Positions 47,420 to 61,500 of a stretch of DNA of 64,000 nucleotides are shown here, one piece after another. The stretch is from NCBI GenBank assembly GCA_022829145.1, contig CM040741.1:40532534-40596533 (forward strand). Direction: 5' to 3'. Made by a program: the position numbers and the translations under genes. This DNA comes from Albula goreensis (Eukaryota; Chordata; Actinopteri; Albuliformes; Albulidae). Each line of letters begins with the position of its first letter. Position 1 is the first letter of the stretch. The notes under the pieces were generated by a model. It saw only the letters and a program-made list of their open reading frames with translations. It was not told the origin of the DNA and searched no databases.

Positions 47420-50400
47420 GTGTCTGTTGCTGTCCATCATTCCCTTTAATCCCATCATAAACCAACCTGAGATAAAGAGGGTACATACAAGTATACAAAA
47501 GCACTACATGCCATATAGAAAGCAATTTCAGTACTATACACATACAGCAACAAACCAATCATATATTCAGTCAAGTAAATAGAACACTGAATATATAACA
47601 TCAGAGGCTAATGGTTTCATTACTTGATATAACAGCATCTGAACATACGGATATGGCAGATTGTATCATGTTAGAAGCTGGCTTTGATACTAAAAGGCAA
47701 AAATTGTTGTTCGAAAAGACAGACTGAATGATTATGCAGCAACCTTAAAGGGTGAATTATGGCTTTCGACGTCATAGTGCAATTATAGTCAGAGGGTGAA
47801 GACATACAGCTGGCACAGTCTTTGGTTCCTCTGTTTGATTTCACTTTACCCCACTGTATGATTTATGTCTACACTATAATCAATAAGCTTCGTCTTCATC
47901 AGAATGATCTCACTCAATTGTGACTTTGATTTATTACACTTTATTTTCCATTTGTACAGCTGGATATTTTATTGGATGGGTGCGACCAAGAATCTTTAAA
48001 AATTTCCCCAGTGTTTAGGGTCAGGGTCGTGTGATAATGGATAAAACAGGTTACATGAGTCACTTCTCCACCCATGATGAATGTGTTGTGGGCATGTGGT
48101 ATCATATTGGTTACCCTGGCACAGACAAAACAGCTTCCTATTCTGTTTGTGATTTATTGCACTGCGAGGTTTCTGAGAAATCATCAGCCCGTGCCACTAC
48201 CTGTTATTCCCTCCAAAGAATCAGAATTTTTACTCTTTATATTGACTTCATTTTCTTGCAATTTTCATTAATATGGTTTCATATTGACTTAACGATCCTC
48301 TGGATGATTGTCGTTCAATCTTTAGCCTGAACACCAAATTTTGGGTCTGAATAGTGCAGGTTCCTCAGCATGAGACAATCTGCCATACAGCACTGTACAT
48401 ATGTCTGACCACTGCCGCCATATTGGTGGAAAGCAGTGGCCAAAAAGCCAAGGCAAAAATGTGTGCAGATGCAAGCACAAAACATCAGAAAGATAAATAC
48501 AAAAAAAATCTGTCATTTTCATGCGCAGCTTGAAACTTTCATGGCCGGTTACATCATCTGTTGCAAACACAACCAGTTTATTTGAATTCAGAGGATTTTG
48601 AATTCCTGGTCAACACTCACTGACCTGTTTCACAGGATGCAGGTAGTGTAGTTTTAAATTATTTTACAGACACTGGACATATAAAACAGAACACACAACA
48701 GACTGAGCTGATCATGCAGACATTCTAATGGAAAACTGAGTAATCTAATTGAAATTATGGTACATTTGTTCCTTGTAGATGAAGTGCAGTTGCCATCTGT
48801 AGACTAAATGCAATGAAAGGCAAAATGGAAAAATTGTGTGATTATGTATGGCAGATATTATCCTTAGATAACTCATGCAAAATCATACACTCTAAGATGA
48901 TGAACAGAACCTGAAACAGCAGTCACATGCATATAATTATGAAAACATCAGATCACTGACCATTCCCCAATTCTGGGTAGTCTAGATTTAGAACAAAAGA
49001 CCACTTTGTCACTCTTACCAGAATGAAAGGATGTAATGTGAAATTCTGCCATTTAATGCACATTAACTTTATTTTTCCAGCTTGTGACATTCATTTGAGC
49101 CATTTTCAGTTTCTACACATTATAGAAACCTTAACCCTCATACTCCCAGACTAATGAAATCAAAAGCATTTTAAACTGTGATCAAGGACTGGGAATTTAA
49201 CTGATAAATAAGGTATGGTCACACTGGGTGGCCTGTTTATGATTATTGGAAACACCCAGATAAAACGGTCATCATAGATCACAACAAATCAGAACGGGAA
49301 CATCCCACTGCAAGCAGTTCCACGGACTCCAGTGCATCGTATGTTCATTGGTTTTGAGATTACAAGCATCTGGATGATACTGGAAGCGTTTAAATTATCT
49401 TTACAATGTAGTGATTCATGTCAAACACAACGGCACTGATGCATGACAAACAGATTAATGGAAGAGATGTCTCGGGTATGAGGAACCCTGCAAGCTTCCC
49501 TCATCAGCTATGATCTTATGAAACACAAATTAATAAACCTTGTTCTTAGTTCAAATCAACTAATAAACAATGGGCTAATACACAGCTAAGCATGCAAATT
49601 CAAAACAAACTGTTCCTGTACAACAAACATATTCAGAAGCTGTCACAGCCAAGAGCACCCAAAAGGCATGAACAGTTTATAATATGCACCATGTTTTAGT
49701 CAAAAACAATATATTCATTTCAGTGTGACTAAAACAATATGAAATAAATATGGGTAAACACAGGCCAATCTCCATCTCATAACTGTACAGTGACTAAAAA
49801 GTAATTCACAGTATCAAATTTGACAGTTGGTCTTAAACCAGCAGTATGGAAGTGTGTCAGATGAGAACAAAGGTAATCTCCATGTAGTGATCCCACAGTG
49901 TTAAATTGACATGAGATAAGGTGTTCCATAGGAGGGGTGACATGGGCAAAATATAGTGGCTGATGGCCTTGTGAATATATCAGTAGTTGTTTGGTGGGCC
50001 AGCGGCGATGACTTGGATTGATAAATACACACCAGAATCACCATATTTGTAAATACAGAACGCAATTAACTGTGGTCTTCCTGTTGACCTCAATGTTCAG
50101 GAATGTGTAAACAGAAAAAGAACATGTCCTCTCTAATAAGAAAAGTGTATACAAAACACACTGAGGAATAAGTAGAGGTACTACCAGCTGTCGACTAATA
50201 CGTACAGACACTGTATGTTGTGTACATTACTGTATTTCACAAGTTATGGATTCAGATGCTTCATGCTAATCTATGAAATGTTGATAGTACAGGTCTCTAT
50301 AAAGAGCACATCTCCATCTAGTGGACACATACTGGAAGAACCAGAATGAATCTTCCAAAATAAAACATTGCCAGCTTCAACTTAACTAGTGAAACAGGCA

Positions 50401-51615
50401 ATTCAGGCAAATATGGTTAGCAATCAGTCCTTGTTATTGAAGCCAATATAAAGATAAGCTTGTTCAGAATGTATAGATCATTAGAAATGTTAGTACTCCC
50501 TTTAAATGTTCCTGAAAGCCCACTCATAATCTTTAGTTTGTAGTTTCCTTCATATTTTACATCAGCTACAGCTGTGTATACATGCAGCACTGTAGCTAGC
50601 ATTAGAAGCTGTTGCCTATAACACTGAAATCCAAGCACCACATGGCAAAATTCAATCTCCTGTTTAACAATTCATAGGTTGTGAGTGCTATAGCACTTGC
50701 AGGGTGAGTATGTCTCCCTGGAGACCATAAAAATTCCAGATCCACAATAAAAACAGAAAGGGGGCCCACAATGCAATGCAGAATGTGGGTGGATACAGCA
50801 ATAGATTGTGCCTAAAGGCCAGGGGTTTCAACCTGAAATTTGACACTTAGTTCTTTTTAGCAGTGCACCTTATTTCAGGACACCAGCAGTAATCCAGCTG
50901 CACAAATGGATCACAAAAAATGTAAATTCTCAGTCTGTGAGCACTGTGAATGAGCATAGAGAAGGGTCTCTGGTGATAATATGTAAAAAATAAAATAATA
51001 ATTTAGTCAAGTCTTTTAACTGTTCTGCTTAGGGTATTGGATTACTATCACTTTGTGTGGTGATCAAATCGATAATACTACAGCTCAATGACTACTATAT
51101 GTTTTGTGCAACAGCTGTCCATTTGGACAACACTATGATAGAATAATTGGGTTCATGCTTAATTCTGTAGTGCTAACAATTGCAATGGGATTTTTCACAT
51201 CTAAAAGGCCCATTTTTTCAATGCATTATAATTACTAGTAAGTACCTACTAAATGTTCATTCATGTTCCAGTGTTCTTTCATTACAATGGTTGTTTGTAG
51301 TAGTATATTTTTGTACAAAATATTGCCCAAAGAAATGCTTAACCATAGAAATAAAACTTTTTTTGTACACACAATTGTACAAAAAACAATTGTACAGTGT
51401 TGTACAGCTTCATTTCTGTGGTTGTTGGTGCTGGGTTAGCCTTCGTTGTCACAAAATGATCTCTACCTACAGTTTACCCTGTAAGGACCTGGGGCACTCA
51501 CAAACTCTTTGAAATTAACCATTGGATAGCAACCACTTACATCCACACCTTCATACCAAATAAAAAACAATCATCAGGCTGAATGTGATCTTCACAATCT
51601 ACTGCAGCGCCACAC

Positions 51616-53187
51616 TCAGAGCATGAAGAGTATGAAGAGGTAGAGCGGGAGGAGAAGGTTGTCTATCTGGGCGGTGTAGGCCTCCAACAAAGACACCAGG
51701 GTGATGGAACCCACCACCCATGTGTAGCTAGTGTTCAGGTTTATGGCCCCATCGAAGATGAGGAATATCACCACGGCAATGATCTGGGCAAAGATGGACG
51801 TTGCCGTGCCCTCCATTGTCTTCTTTGTCCCGGGCCACCTGATCTCCCCCATGCTGCTGCCAAAAATAGAGGCCACGGTGTCACCCACCCCCACAGCCAA
51901 CACCCCTGCATACGGAACAAGGCCCCCTGCCCCAGGCAAGCTGCCCTTGGGGGCGCAGGGACCGGGGAACAGCCATATGGGCAGGGACATGCCCAGCAGC
52001 AGGTAGATGTGGGTGAGGATGAGAGGCCCGGAGTCCCGTTCGTCCAGGAAGAGCGTCAGCAGCTGCCGCAAGAGCTGCCCCAGCGGACGGATCCTGAAGT
52101 ACCGCACGTACTCCAGCAGGAGGAACACTGCCAGGCAGGCCACCGAGGCCACGTGGAGGAGCTGCCGGTCAAACACGAGCCCTGGTACAAAGGTGGCCAC
52201 CACAATCAGGTGGAAGTACTTCCTGACCACGGTGGAGGCCTGATGCTTCTTGGATCCGGAGGCCCTCTTGTAGTTCTGGTGCAGGACCACCACAGAGGCC
52301 AGGACGGCCAGCAGGACCCAATAGGCCAGCAGGTAGAGCCGCTTCTCGTTGAGTGTGATGAAGTCCAGGAGCCACGTGAGGGGGTGCCTGCGGATGAGCA
52401 GCGAGAGCCATGGCATGATGATCCCCAGGGCCAGCACAGCAGACATCATGTGGAAAAAGAGAGAAGACACCCAGGTCTCCGACTCCATGAAGCAGAAGAG
52501 CAGGGCAAAGAAGATCCCCAGGAGCAAGGACCCCACCACCACTACAGGCAGAAAGTAATTCACTGGGTCCCCCTTCACCTCTGTCAGGTTGAGCGAGCGC
52601 TTGATGAGCTGGTTGATGATGAAGCTGATGCCTCCCACGATGAGGAGGGCCTCCCCAGGGGTGAAGCAGCGGGGCAGCAGGTACAGCACGATCAGGCTGA
52701 GGTAGACGAAAATGAGGAGCACCTCCAAGACCTCGATGACCTCAGACACCGTCAGGGCCTGCTTGGTAGTGTACATGACCGCGCTCCCCGAGAGGCCTGC
52801 CACCACACAGGTATTAGTGGGCACAGGTCGGGTGATGCCCAGGGCAATCAGGGAAAGGAACAGTGCCAGCATCATGCCCGTGACCGTTATCACCATGGAG
52901 AAACGCTCAAAGTAGACATTCCCAGAGGCCTCGCAGCGCTCCCTCAACGCCAAACCCAGAAGAGGCATTACCATGGAGGCCGGCACGATGCCACTGTTCG
53001 CCGATGGCCGGAACTGAAAGACAGCCCCACCGGACTTTAGCAAGCGGTCCCATTTGTGCTGCACATAGAAGGCCTGGATGGCTAAGGCAATGGTGCACCA
53101 AGACAGCTGATTCCACACCACAAAGTGGACACAAAGGACAATGGCGAACACCACTAGGGACTCCACAATCACTGGATTGCTTAGCAT
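51616..53187 (-). CDS. dolk: Dolichol kinase
   Basis: CTP-dependent kinase of the ER membrane that makes dolichyl phosphate, the lipid carrier for N-glycosylation, C- and O-mannosylation and GPI anchors. One uninterrupted coding exon of 523 codons plus stop, close to human DOLK (538 residues, also intronless). The protein is highly hydrophobic, with more than a dozen predicted membrane segments. The conserved CTP-binding region is the cytosolic loop [22 protein letters not shown] at about 435-456 (key residues Asp436, Gly435, Lys455-456) followed by EGT. The ending [16 protein letters not shown] matches the family. The ATG at 53187 starts the hydrophobic N-terminus without an extension. Coding GC is well above the flanks, which also produces long antisense open frames. 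A 5' noncoding exon may exist: minus-strand donor CTGACGG|GTAAGT at 55216/55215, and an acceptor after TTTATGTACTTCCAG near 53330. The gene is divergent from nup188 and convergent with phyhd1. Confidence 0.96.
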   Translation of the reverse strand: MLSNPVIVESLVVFAIVLCVHFVVWNQLSWCTIALAIQAFYVQHKWDRLLKSGGAVFQFRPSANSGIVPASMVMPLLGLALRERCEASGNVYFERFSMVITVTGMMLALFLSLIALGITRPVPTNTCVVAGLSGSAVMYTTKQALTVSEVIEVLEVLLIFVYLSLIVLYLLPRCFTPGEALLIVGGISFIINQLIKRSLNLTEVKGDPVNYFLPVVVVGSLLLGIFFALLFCFMESETWVSSLFFHMMSAVLALGIIMPWLSLLIRRHPLTWLLDFITLNEKRLYLLAYWVLLAVLASVVVLHQNYKRASGSKKHQASTVVRKYFHLIVVATFVPGLVFDRQLLHVASVACLAVFLLLEYVRYFRIRPLGQLLRQLLTLFLDERDSGPLILTHIYLLLGMSLPIWLFPGPCAPKGSLPGAGGLVPYAGVLAVGVGDTVASIFGSSMGEIRWPGTKKTMEGTATSIFAQIIAVVIFLIFDGAINLNTSYTWVVGSITLVSLLEAYTAQIDNLLLPLYLFILFML

Positions 53188-55330
53188 GACTGCAGCTTGG
53201 ATCCAGCCTCTCTAGTGCTTCCAGATAAGATATGCTCCAAAACAAAAATCAACCCTCCAGAGCTGTTAGTTTTCTTCTCTTTGATACTTCAACATTTTCC
53301 GTGCATTCCTCTCGCCCACTTTATGCCTCCTGGAAGTACATAAAAATAAAGGGAGAGAATAATAAGTACCTACATACACATGAGCAGGACACAGTCATTA
53401 AAGCATTATCTATTCTAAATGTCAGCTCTGATTATTACAAAAGAAACCAGTCAATTTCTATGACATTGATTCAAATCACTGCCTTGGGTCAATCAATGTT
53501 GATTAATTCAGTCAGTACTTGTATTGTCAGCAATGTGCCAGTGTATTGCAGAGCAAAGAACTATGTGGTTGCAACATGCTGTTGCAATTTGTTGCTTGTC
53601 TGACCTTAACCAGTATTTCTCAACCGAATTCCTGGGTGACCCTTGCCTGACTTCGCTCCACGGATGAGAAGATTTTGCAATCTACACCAAAATACAATTG
53701 ATTCAGTGGAGGCGAAGGCGCCATATGGTAGCCCCACCTTTTACGGTGTCATTAAACCTTACTCTCCGACCACTCCCTTCATTAAGGCTTGGCTCTATAC
53801 TGTTACTTTGTTGCTGAATTCTTCATTACCCACAAAAGTAGTAGCTACACTGATCAGGTGTCCACACTTTCATCAGTTAGGATTCATGATAAATAAAAAA
53901 TACACTGCTTTATGAAGTAATAATTTGCCATATAGTACAATGACAAAATGAAAGCATTACTTGAGCTGACTCATTAAATGTTCTGAAATATGAACATAGG
54001 ACATTTTCACTGTACAGCATGTAGAGATGCTTCTGACAGAATGTGGTTTCATCAGGCAAATCAGAGGATTTCAGGATATTGATTGTATCCAGTTAAGAAG
54101 GGTAAATGGCTTGTTAAAATTCAAGGGTTGGAACGTATGCTACTAGCTGTACTACATGAGTTCCTTGGGACTCTAAACTCTTAATCGGTTATTACCAACA
54201 ATCATAGAAATGCGGCACAACAGAGTCAGTCAGGAAAACCTATCATCAATCAAACCAAAAGGCAAAAAAATTGAAAACAAAACCCCCAAGCATAGGACTG
54301 CCAATGGTTAAAGAAGGTTAAAGTCCACCAGACGACTACAGAGCATCAATTATATTGACTGCTGACGAGGTCTATATACCCAATAGCATAAGATGACGAC
54401 CCACAGACCCCCTGACACACTCTTGCAGGCAACGTCTCCGTGGCCGCGTATTGCTGGACTAACTACACAATAAATGATTCGGAACCTGTACCGAGTTTGT
54501 CTTTCCTTCCGGTCTGGATTCCCCGGTAATTTCCTCTACAATAAACAAGGGTTTCGTCGTTTGAACTACATCATGTAATTCAGCACAGATTACTCGATGA
54601 TAAGGAAAGCGGGGAGGTGGAGCTAATTATGACCAGACTATAAGCAGAATTAAAGCCCTTCGCAAGCTTGTTTGTAACGGTTGGTGGAGTCGGACATTCT
54701 GTCGGTCTGAAATGTCAGCAGCATGAGACTTCCCTCATACGATTTCTACTAGGAAACACCGGATAGCACCCGTATCGCTTGTAACCAGTCTACATGTTCC
54801 GTTAACAACAAACAGCTCTTAAACAGTCGAAGTGATATTTATTAACTTGACAATGCCTAATAATGCTTGAATTTTGCCGATGCTTCACACGGCCTGCCAA
54901 AAGGCTGTTCAAAAGGTCGACAGTTCACAGTCCATCTATTCAACCACCTTCAAAAGCTCCTAAGAATTTCATCAGAGAAGAGTGAATTTACCTTGCCAGC
55001 GCTACTAGTCTATGGACATCAAGTACAAAATATTGTTCATGCTAGCAGGATAACTAGCATGAGAAGGCATACTGGTATCTATAGTTAACTAACGTTCCAC
55101 GCAATGAATGACATTTGCAGGATCTTAGAGTGTAACATAAATTCAACGAGGCACAAATAGCTAACAGTTGTAATTTTGGTATATACGCCGAGAGCAGTGA
55201 TGTACATTAACTTACCCGTCAGGCGTTGTGCGAGTGTCTTTAAAAAATGGCACTATCTTTTTATGATGTTCGATTTTTTTCCCCAGTCACAACTAGCAAG
55301 AGCACTCGGGTAGCCATATTGATACAAAAT
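53188..55330. other. dolk 5' flank, probably a 5' UTR intron
   Basis: No coding exon. On the minus strand a good donor (GG|GTAAGT at 55216/55215) and a good acceptor with a pyrimidine tract near 53330 bracket about 1.9 kb, which would make this a 5' UTR intron of dolk with a first exon near 55216-55320. A less AT-rich patch at about 54.36-54.80 kb with several CpGs could be an alternative promoter. All of this is inference from splice-like sequence. Confidence 0.4.
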
Positions 55331-55590
55331 CACGTGCTTTATTAGCTGCATGTGACAATGCAATGCTGACGGATACAAATGTTGATTGCCAAGCAAACCA
55401 AGTCGGCTTTTTTGCCAGATTCTATCTGGCCGAGCGTGACTGCTCTCCGTTTCAGTCGAATACGTAAATTAATTCATAATGTATGAGCTCTTCCTTTCCT
55501 CCGCCCTCCTCCCCTGTAAATAATGGTTGATCACGTGACTAAGGTGCGCGCATTGACGGGTCACGTGGAGGGGGAAAAGATGGCGACTTC
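55325..55590. promoter_or_regulatory. Probable shared dolk/nup188 promoter with three CACGTG boxes
   Basis: CACGTG occurs at 55331-55336, 55532-55537 (as ATCACGTGAC) and 55562-55567 (as GTCACGTGGA), within 240 bp between the putative dolk first exon and the nup188 start codon. These are E-box/CLEAR-type sites that USF, MITF/TFE or MYC-MAX factors can bind. The nup188 start codon itself lies in AAGATGGCG, the core of the known YY1 initiator-proximal consensus. No TATA box was seen. A shared, divergent arrangement is inferred from position. Confidence 0.5.
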
Positions 55591-58500
55591 GGAGATGTGT
55601 GGAAGGTACAGTATTTGAAAGAAAAAAAAGAAATGGTTGTTTGTAATAGGTAACGTTTTATACGTTCTAATTTGTAGATTACCATTTTAATCGAGACAAA
55701 TACGGTGACATTAATGCAGCAATGTGGATACATTTGGGAACATTAACGGCGTAATTAGTTGATAATTAAATCTTCCTGAATGCCGCCAGCTAGCAGGCTA
55801 TCTTGCTAACGTTGGTTTTATTGAGGAGGGAACGCATGTGCACTTGAACATTTGGCGCACGTTAGTTTTGAAAGTGGCCCCACAAATGTAGGTTTTCAGT
55901 AATCTATAGATATTAAACTAGAGCATGTTTCAGTTTAGACAACCGGATTGAACGATTTTATGATCGAAAATAACTTGTGGTAGCGATATCGTTTGCCCAG
56001 TGCTAATGAATGACAACTTGTTGTGCTGGGAAAGTTCAAATGGAACACACTGTTGGCTAACGTTGGTTCAACTGAGAGACATTAATCAAGCTAATGAATG
56101 ACCGAAATCAACATAAAATCATTTAATTACTTTAATCATGTAGCTTTGTAACTAGCTAACGTTATTTGTATCTAGTTAGTTACTGTGTTGCCTGACGTCA
56201 ATTTTCAGAACACTGCAGTCACACACTACGACTTTGTTATTAGTCAAAGGTTAGATACTACTGATCCTCCTTGTTGCTTATGTCAACTTTAAAAAATGCA
56301 CCCAATCAATCTTGTAAGTTGAATGTAATTGACCGATCCTGAACCTATTTTAAACTGAATGTCTGTGTGTTTTGCAGGAGCAGTAGAGAGCTATGGACCA
56401 TTCTATTGGGAAGATCTGCATTAAGGGAACCGGTATGTGACAAGTTGACAGTTAAAATGTTTTGTTATGTTTTTTTAAACATAGTTTCAATAATTGCTAC
56501 TTCTTTACACCTTAAAGCGTTTAAAATGAGTTTGATAGTGTTGATGGCTGTGTTATGAACAAAATGTGCGATTCAAACGTACCGAAAATATCCGAGTATT
56601 AGCGCCTCACGAAAAGTAGGCAATGTCATTTAAAAGCCGTCTTGTAAATCCGCAGAACAGCTAACATACATTACGTAACAAATTTGTTACTTTTCGAATA
56701 GAATTTCAGAAATTTTATTACATTTTAATTATGAAACCAATGAGTTTGCATTTGTCTAATGGAGAATTCTAATCAAATAGAAGGCCAATGGCCTTCTAAT
56801 GGGTATATTTAGCGATTGACAGGAAATGTGATTTAGTTCAGTAATTAAAGAGTGATTATTTTTTCCCCTCATGAACGAAGGCCCAAATCGAAGCAGAACT
56901 GGAGAGAAATTGGGAACGGTTACACTTGGGACTGTGTTACTACAAACCACCCAGGTATGGTGTGGATCATGATGTTTCACTGATGTGTGTTGCCACATGT
57001 TCTTAATGCCTGGTTATTGGCCACATTCATTTCATTCTGAATTATTCAGTTAATGAATTCTTGTTTTTAACATTTTTGGCTTCTGTATTTTTTTGATATA
57101 GCTCATCATCTGCAGACAAATTGAAGGCGGATAAAAATGTAACTCAACCAATGAAAGACTTTGGCCTGAGAATAAGTAAATTGCTGGTATGTATCTCTGA
57201 GTATAGTAGTTTGCTCTGATATATGAATAGTAATTGTGGTGATGTATCTGTGAGCCTGATGTATGTGTTTTGGTCAGGGCCTGGATGAACAGCAGAGTGT
57301 GCAGATACTGCAGTGTTACTTACAGGAAGATTACAGAGGGACTCGCAATGCCATGAAGGTATGCTGTTTCTGTAGATTGCAATGTAAGCACCCTCTGGTA
57401 GGAAGACAAATGGGTTGCATTTTGTTTGACGAATCCTATTTTTAGACTGCCCATGACCTTTATAATGACTATCATGAAATTTGGAGTTTCATTAATCATG
57501 TATACATTACTGATGCTGCCAGGAATTGCTGAAAACAAATGAAAAACATTTTGCTTGTTGATGCAGAGTTTAAAAAACATTCTGTTTTAGTGTTTTGTGG
57601 TAATGTCAAGTACTATTTTATGTAGATCATGGCATTTTATTTGCTGTTAGACACTTGATGGCTGGCATGGGTATAAATACAAATGTCGTGCTCAGAATGG
57701 CCTTGTGTAGTTCTTATCTAGAGCTCTTCAGCAAAAGTATTACTGATAGGTTAATAACATTTCAATAACTTTACCTCTTATTTTCTTAGTCTGTCCTACA
57801 GGATGAAAGACAGAGTCAAGCCATGCTATTGAAGGTGAGTACTGCTATGTGAATCACTGCTTTTCATTTTATGTAACCATCATATTTGTGTCTGTTAGAG
57901 GATACATTAATAAAACATGTTATGAAATCTTTACTTTAGAATTCTGTTAAAATAACACCACCTAATACATGTACAGGGTATTTCAGGATGAAATGTAAAC
58001 ATGCTTACGTATGTATACAAGACTATTTCTTAGTATAAACAGTTGCTTAGAGGTGTGCCCATAGGCAATATGGTTTCATAATGAATTATGTATCAAATTA
58101 AGAATAACAAAATGGGAATTCTGTTGTATTTAATCAAATACCTTCCATGTATAATCTTATGGAATACATTGTTGTGTCGGTAACATAATATAAATACAAC
58201 TGTATTTATTATTGTTTGTCTTTTATGTGTAGATTGCTGACTATTACTATGAGGAGAGGATATGCTTGCTGCGCTGTGTGTTGCTGCTCCTGACATTCTT
58301 CCAGGATGAGAGGCATCCATTCAGGGTGTGGTGTTCATATCAGTTATGGGAAATGTAGAGTGCCCTGCAACAGGGAGTATTTCATAGAGAACTCCCTGTT
58401 TGACTGGGTGGATTTAACCTTCTAATACATATCTGAGCATTTGGAAGACAATATTATTAATGAATAATTAATGAACAGAGAACATGGTTTTCCACCCCTT

Positions 58501-61500
58501 CCTTATGTTGAATGATGACGTTGTTAAATCATGATTCAGGCTGAGTACGCCAACTGTGTGAGCAAGCTGGAGAAGGACCTTGTGATTAAATACCAACAAC
58601 AGTTTGAGAGCCTGTTCAAATCTGAGGCACCAACATGGGAAACCCATGGAAATCTGATGGTGAGTTTTTAGTATCTTTTAGTATCTTTTGAAGGAATTGA
58701 AAACGTTGTTTGTGTCAGTGTGACTCTTAATCGGCATTAAGGAGTGTCTCTGTTTTTGTTCTGTGGAGACGGAGAGGCAGGCATCCCGCTGGTTCCTGCA
58801 GTGTCTCCGAGAGCAGTCCCTCCTTTTGGAAATCCTCTTCTTATACTATGCCTACTTTGAGATGGCACCAGCAGACCTTTTGTCCTTTACCAAGATCTTC
58901 AAGGAACAAGGCTTTGGTCAAAGACAGACAAACAGACACCTGGTTGACAAGAGCATGGACGTGCTGGTTGACCGCATTGGGTGAGAGCTATAAATTACAG
59001 TTCTCAATTTTGTGTGGGATTTTTAAGTGAAGGTCAGTCTTGCTGAACTTTTCAGTTTCATTTGATTGCCTTGTGTGCATTTCTTTCTCGCAGGTACTTG
59101 AGTTCTCTGATTTTAGTCGAGGGAATGGACATCGATTTCTTGCACAAGTGTGCACTTGAGGATCGCACAGAGCAGCACCAATTCTCAAACGCTCCTGAGA
59201 TCTGCAAAGTAAGATCACAAGACAAATCTGAACCATACTTTAACTGTGCTAAATTCATTTTGCTGTGTACCAGTAACTACTGTTGAACGTTACCCTAGAA
59301 ACAAGAGAAAATCCCATCTGGAAGGCTATTTCAAAAATTATTTGTAATAACTCACACACAGACATAAACAAAAAATTCTCAAAATTCATGTCTTAAGCTT
59401 CTTGCATATTTAAACATGGTGCCATAGCACGAATATGCTAAATATCTAAATAGAGGCTAAATATAAATCAGATTGTATGAACCTATCCTTGACAATGCAC
59501 TGTTTGTTTCCTTATTTTTTTAGGAGATGGACCAGATATTGTTGACTTTTGGAGACATTCCTCACCACGCCCCAGTTCTGTTGGCCTGGGTTCTGTTGCG
59601 GCACACTCTGAATCCTGATGAAGCCAACCCTGTAGTACGGCGCATCGGCAACACTGCTCTGCAACTTTCCGTGTTCCAGTACCTGACAAACATGCTGCAA
59701 GCCCTGGGTAGCAGTGCCAACAATGTAAGCCATCAATCATTGACTAATGTCATATCAACACATGTACAGCTTCATACATTGTATAATCCACTTAAAATTT
59801 AGCTTATACCACTGACCATCTGCCTCGGTTTGTTGGTTTTATCATTCACATCATTTATCATGAATCTTCTCACACTCAATATTCCAGTGATACGTTACAG
59901 TGTGGTCTGTCATTTTTGTCCATAGAGTTATAGAGCTGTATCTTTATAGTAGTGATAAGAATAAGCAGAATAAGAGCCCAGCTGTGCCTACACTGCATTC
60001 TTTCTGTGACTCATCTTTCAGTGTACAGCCAGCACAGCGCGGATGTGTATTTATGGCCTCATCTCTTTTGTCATCACCTCCTTTGAAGAGGAAACTCTTG
60101 GAAGCCAGCAGGTAAGAAAATGATTTGGATCAATTCATTCTCAACAATTGTGTGCTTGGAATTCTTTGAAAATCTTTGGTTTTTGGCAGGTTGTAACATG
60201 GACAATTCTTTTTTCCAGCATCTAATAAACGTTGCATGCGAGGTCTTGGCTGCACCCAACCTTGCAGAGCTCTTCTGGGAGACGGTGAGAGAACACAGTT
60301 TTCATCCTGAATTTCAATGTTCGATAATTGCAAGGTTACCAGGTTGTTTCTGTTTAAGTAATAGCATATGAGTGATGATCATTTTTCATAAGCATTAAGT
60401 TTTGGGGAACATGCTGTCATGGCATAGTGTCACACATATATTTAAAAAAAAAAAAAACAACAGTTCAAAAATTTTATGTTGAAAAGAAAGGAAAACAAAA
60501 ACAAATTACCTGTTACTTCATTGCATGTAATCAGCTACATTAACAAAATATTAAAAATAAGTTCAAAAATGATATTGAACATTTCACTGAGCTGAGTATT
60601 AATTCAAACCAGTTTCATGATAATCAAAATTTACTTATGAGTAAATAGTGTCTTTAACTAGGTAGCCTGCTCTGATAACTAACTAGCAGGCTAACGTTAT
60701 CTTATTTCCCATTTCTGTGGTATAACTTAAGCATGAATTTCTTTGTTCAGGTCATTACTTAGCTTATTTAGCTGAACAGATGTGCATTTCTTGAACTGCT
60801 TAAACAAATAAACAGAATAAGCTACATATATATTTTTAATTTACTGTCGTTGGCAAAAATGAGATGGCAATGCATGTGGTCTATATTATTATTTCATTAC
60901 ATGATCAACCAAACTATGTGTTCTAAATCTTTCCCCATCGTGATCTTTCTTCTTCAGAAGCCAAACATGGGGCTGGGAATGATCCTGGACAGCGCAGTTG
61001 GGATGTTCCCTCACAAGATTGGCCCTCTTCTTCAGCTGCTGACAGCGCTGCTGTCAGACAAGTCCACTGCCAAGAAGGTTAATCATAGTCCCTCTGGTCT
61101 GTGTTCTGTAGGGATAGACTGCAGGCATTACTGCTAACCATTACATTCATTACCCAGGAGTCTTTATGTGGGCAAACATAAATGTGTTCAATGTAGTGAT
61201 ATATAGGTCCAAGACAAAGATGTCATGAAGCATTATGTTCAAGTGTCTCAGGTGGACCACAGTTGGTAAGGCAGAATATTTTTATTGTCCTCCAGGTCTA
61301 CAGTTTTCTGGACAAAATGTCCTTCTACACAGAGGTCTATAAACACAAGCCGAATGACATTATGTCCCGAGAGGATGAAACCCTGTGGAGGAGGCAGACA
61401 CCGAAACTCCTTTACCCTCTTGGTAAGAGGAGCTACTACATGGATTTACTCACTGTTTTTTATATGAATGCTTTAATCCAGCTGATATGAGCAGTACATT

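Larger units (their letters stand above)
46865..51615. other. Convergent 3' UTR region of phyhd1 and dolk
   Basis: No coding exon seen. phyhd1 has plus-strand AATAAA signals at 47323-47328 and 47362-47367, about 0.5 kb after its stop. Minus-strand AATAAA (plus TTTATT) occurs at 47414-47419 and also near 47929 and 47939, so dolk could have a 3' UTR of up to about 4.2 kb. Much of 48-51.5 kb is AT-rich and lacks an obvious transposon. Closely spaced TTGTAC words lie near 51370-51405. Confidence 0.5.

Noticed and set aside
52009..53040. 343-codon open frame on the plus strand inside dolk
   Set aside because: It is exactly antisense to dolk and rich in Gln, Glu, His and Gly, as expected from the mirror of Leu/Val/Ser-rich, GC-rich codons. 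No domain is visible.
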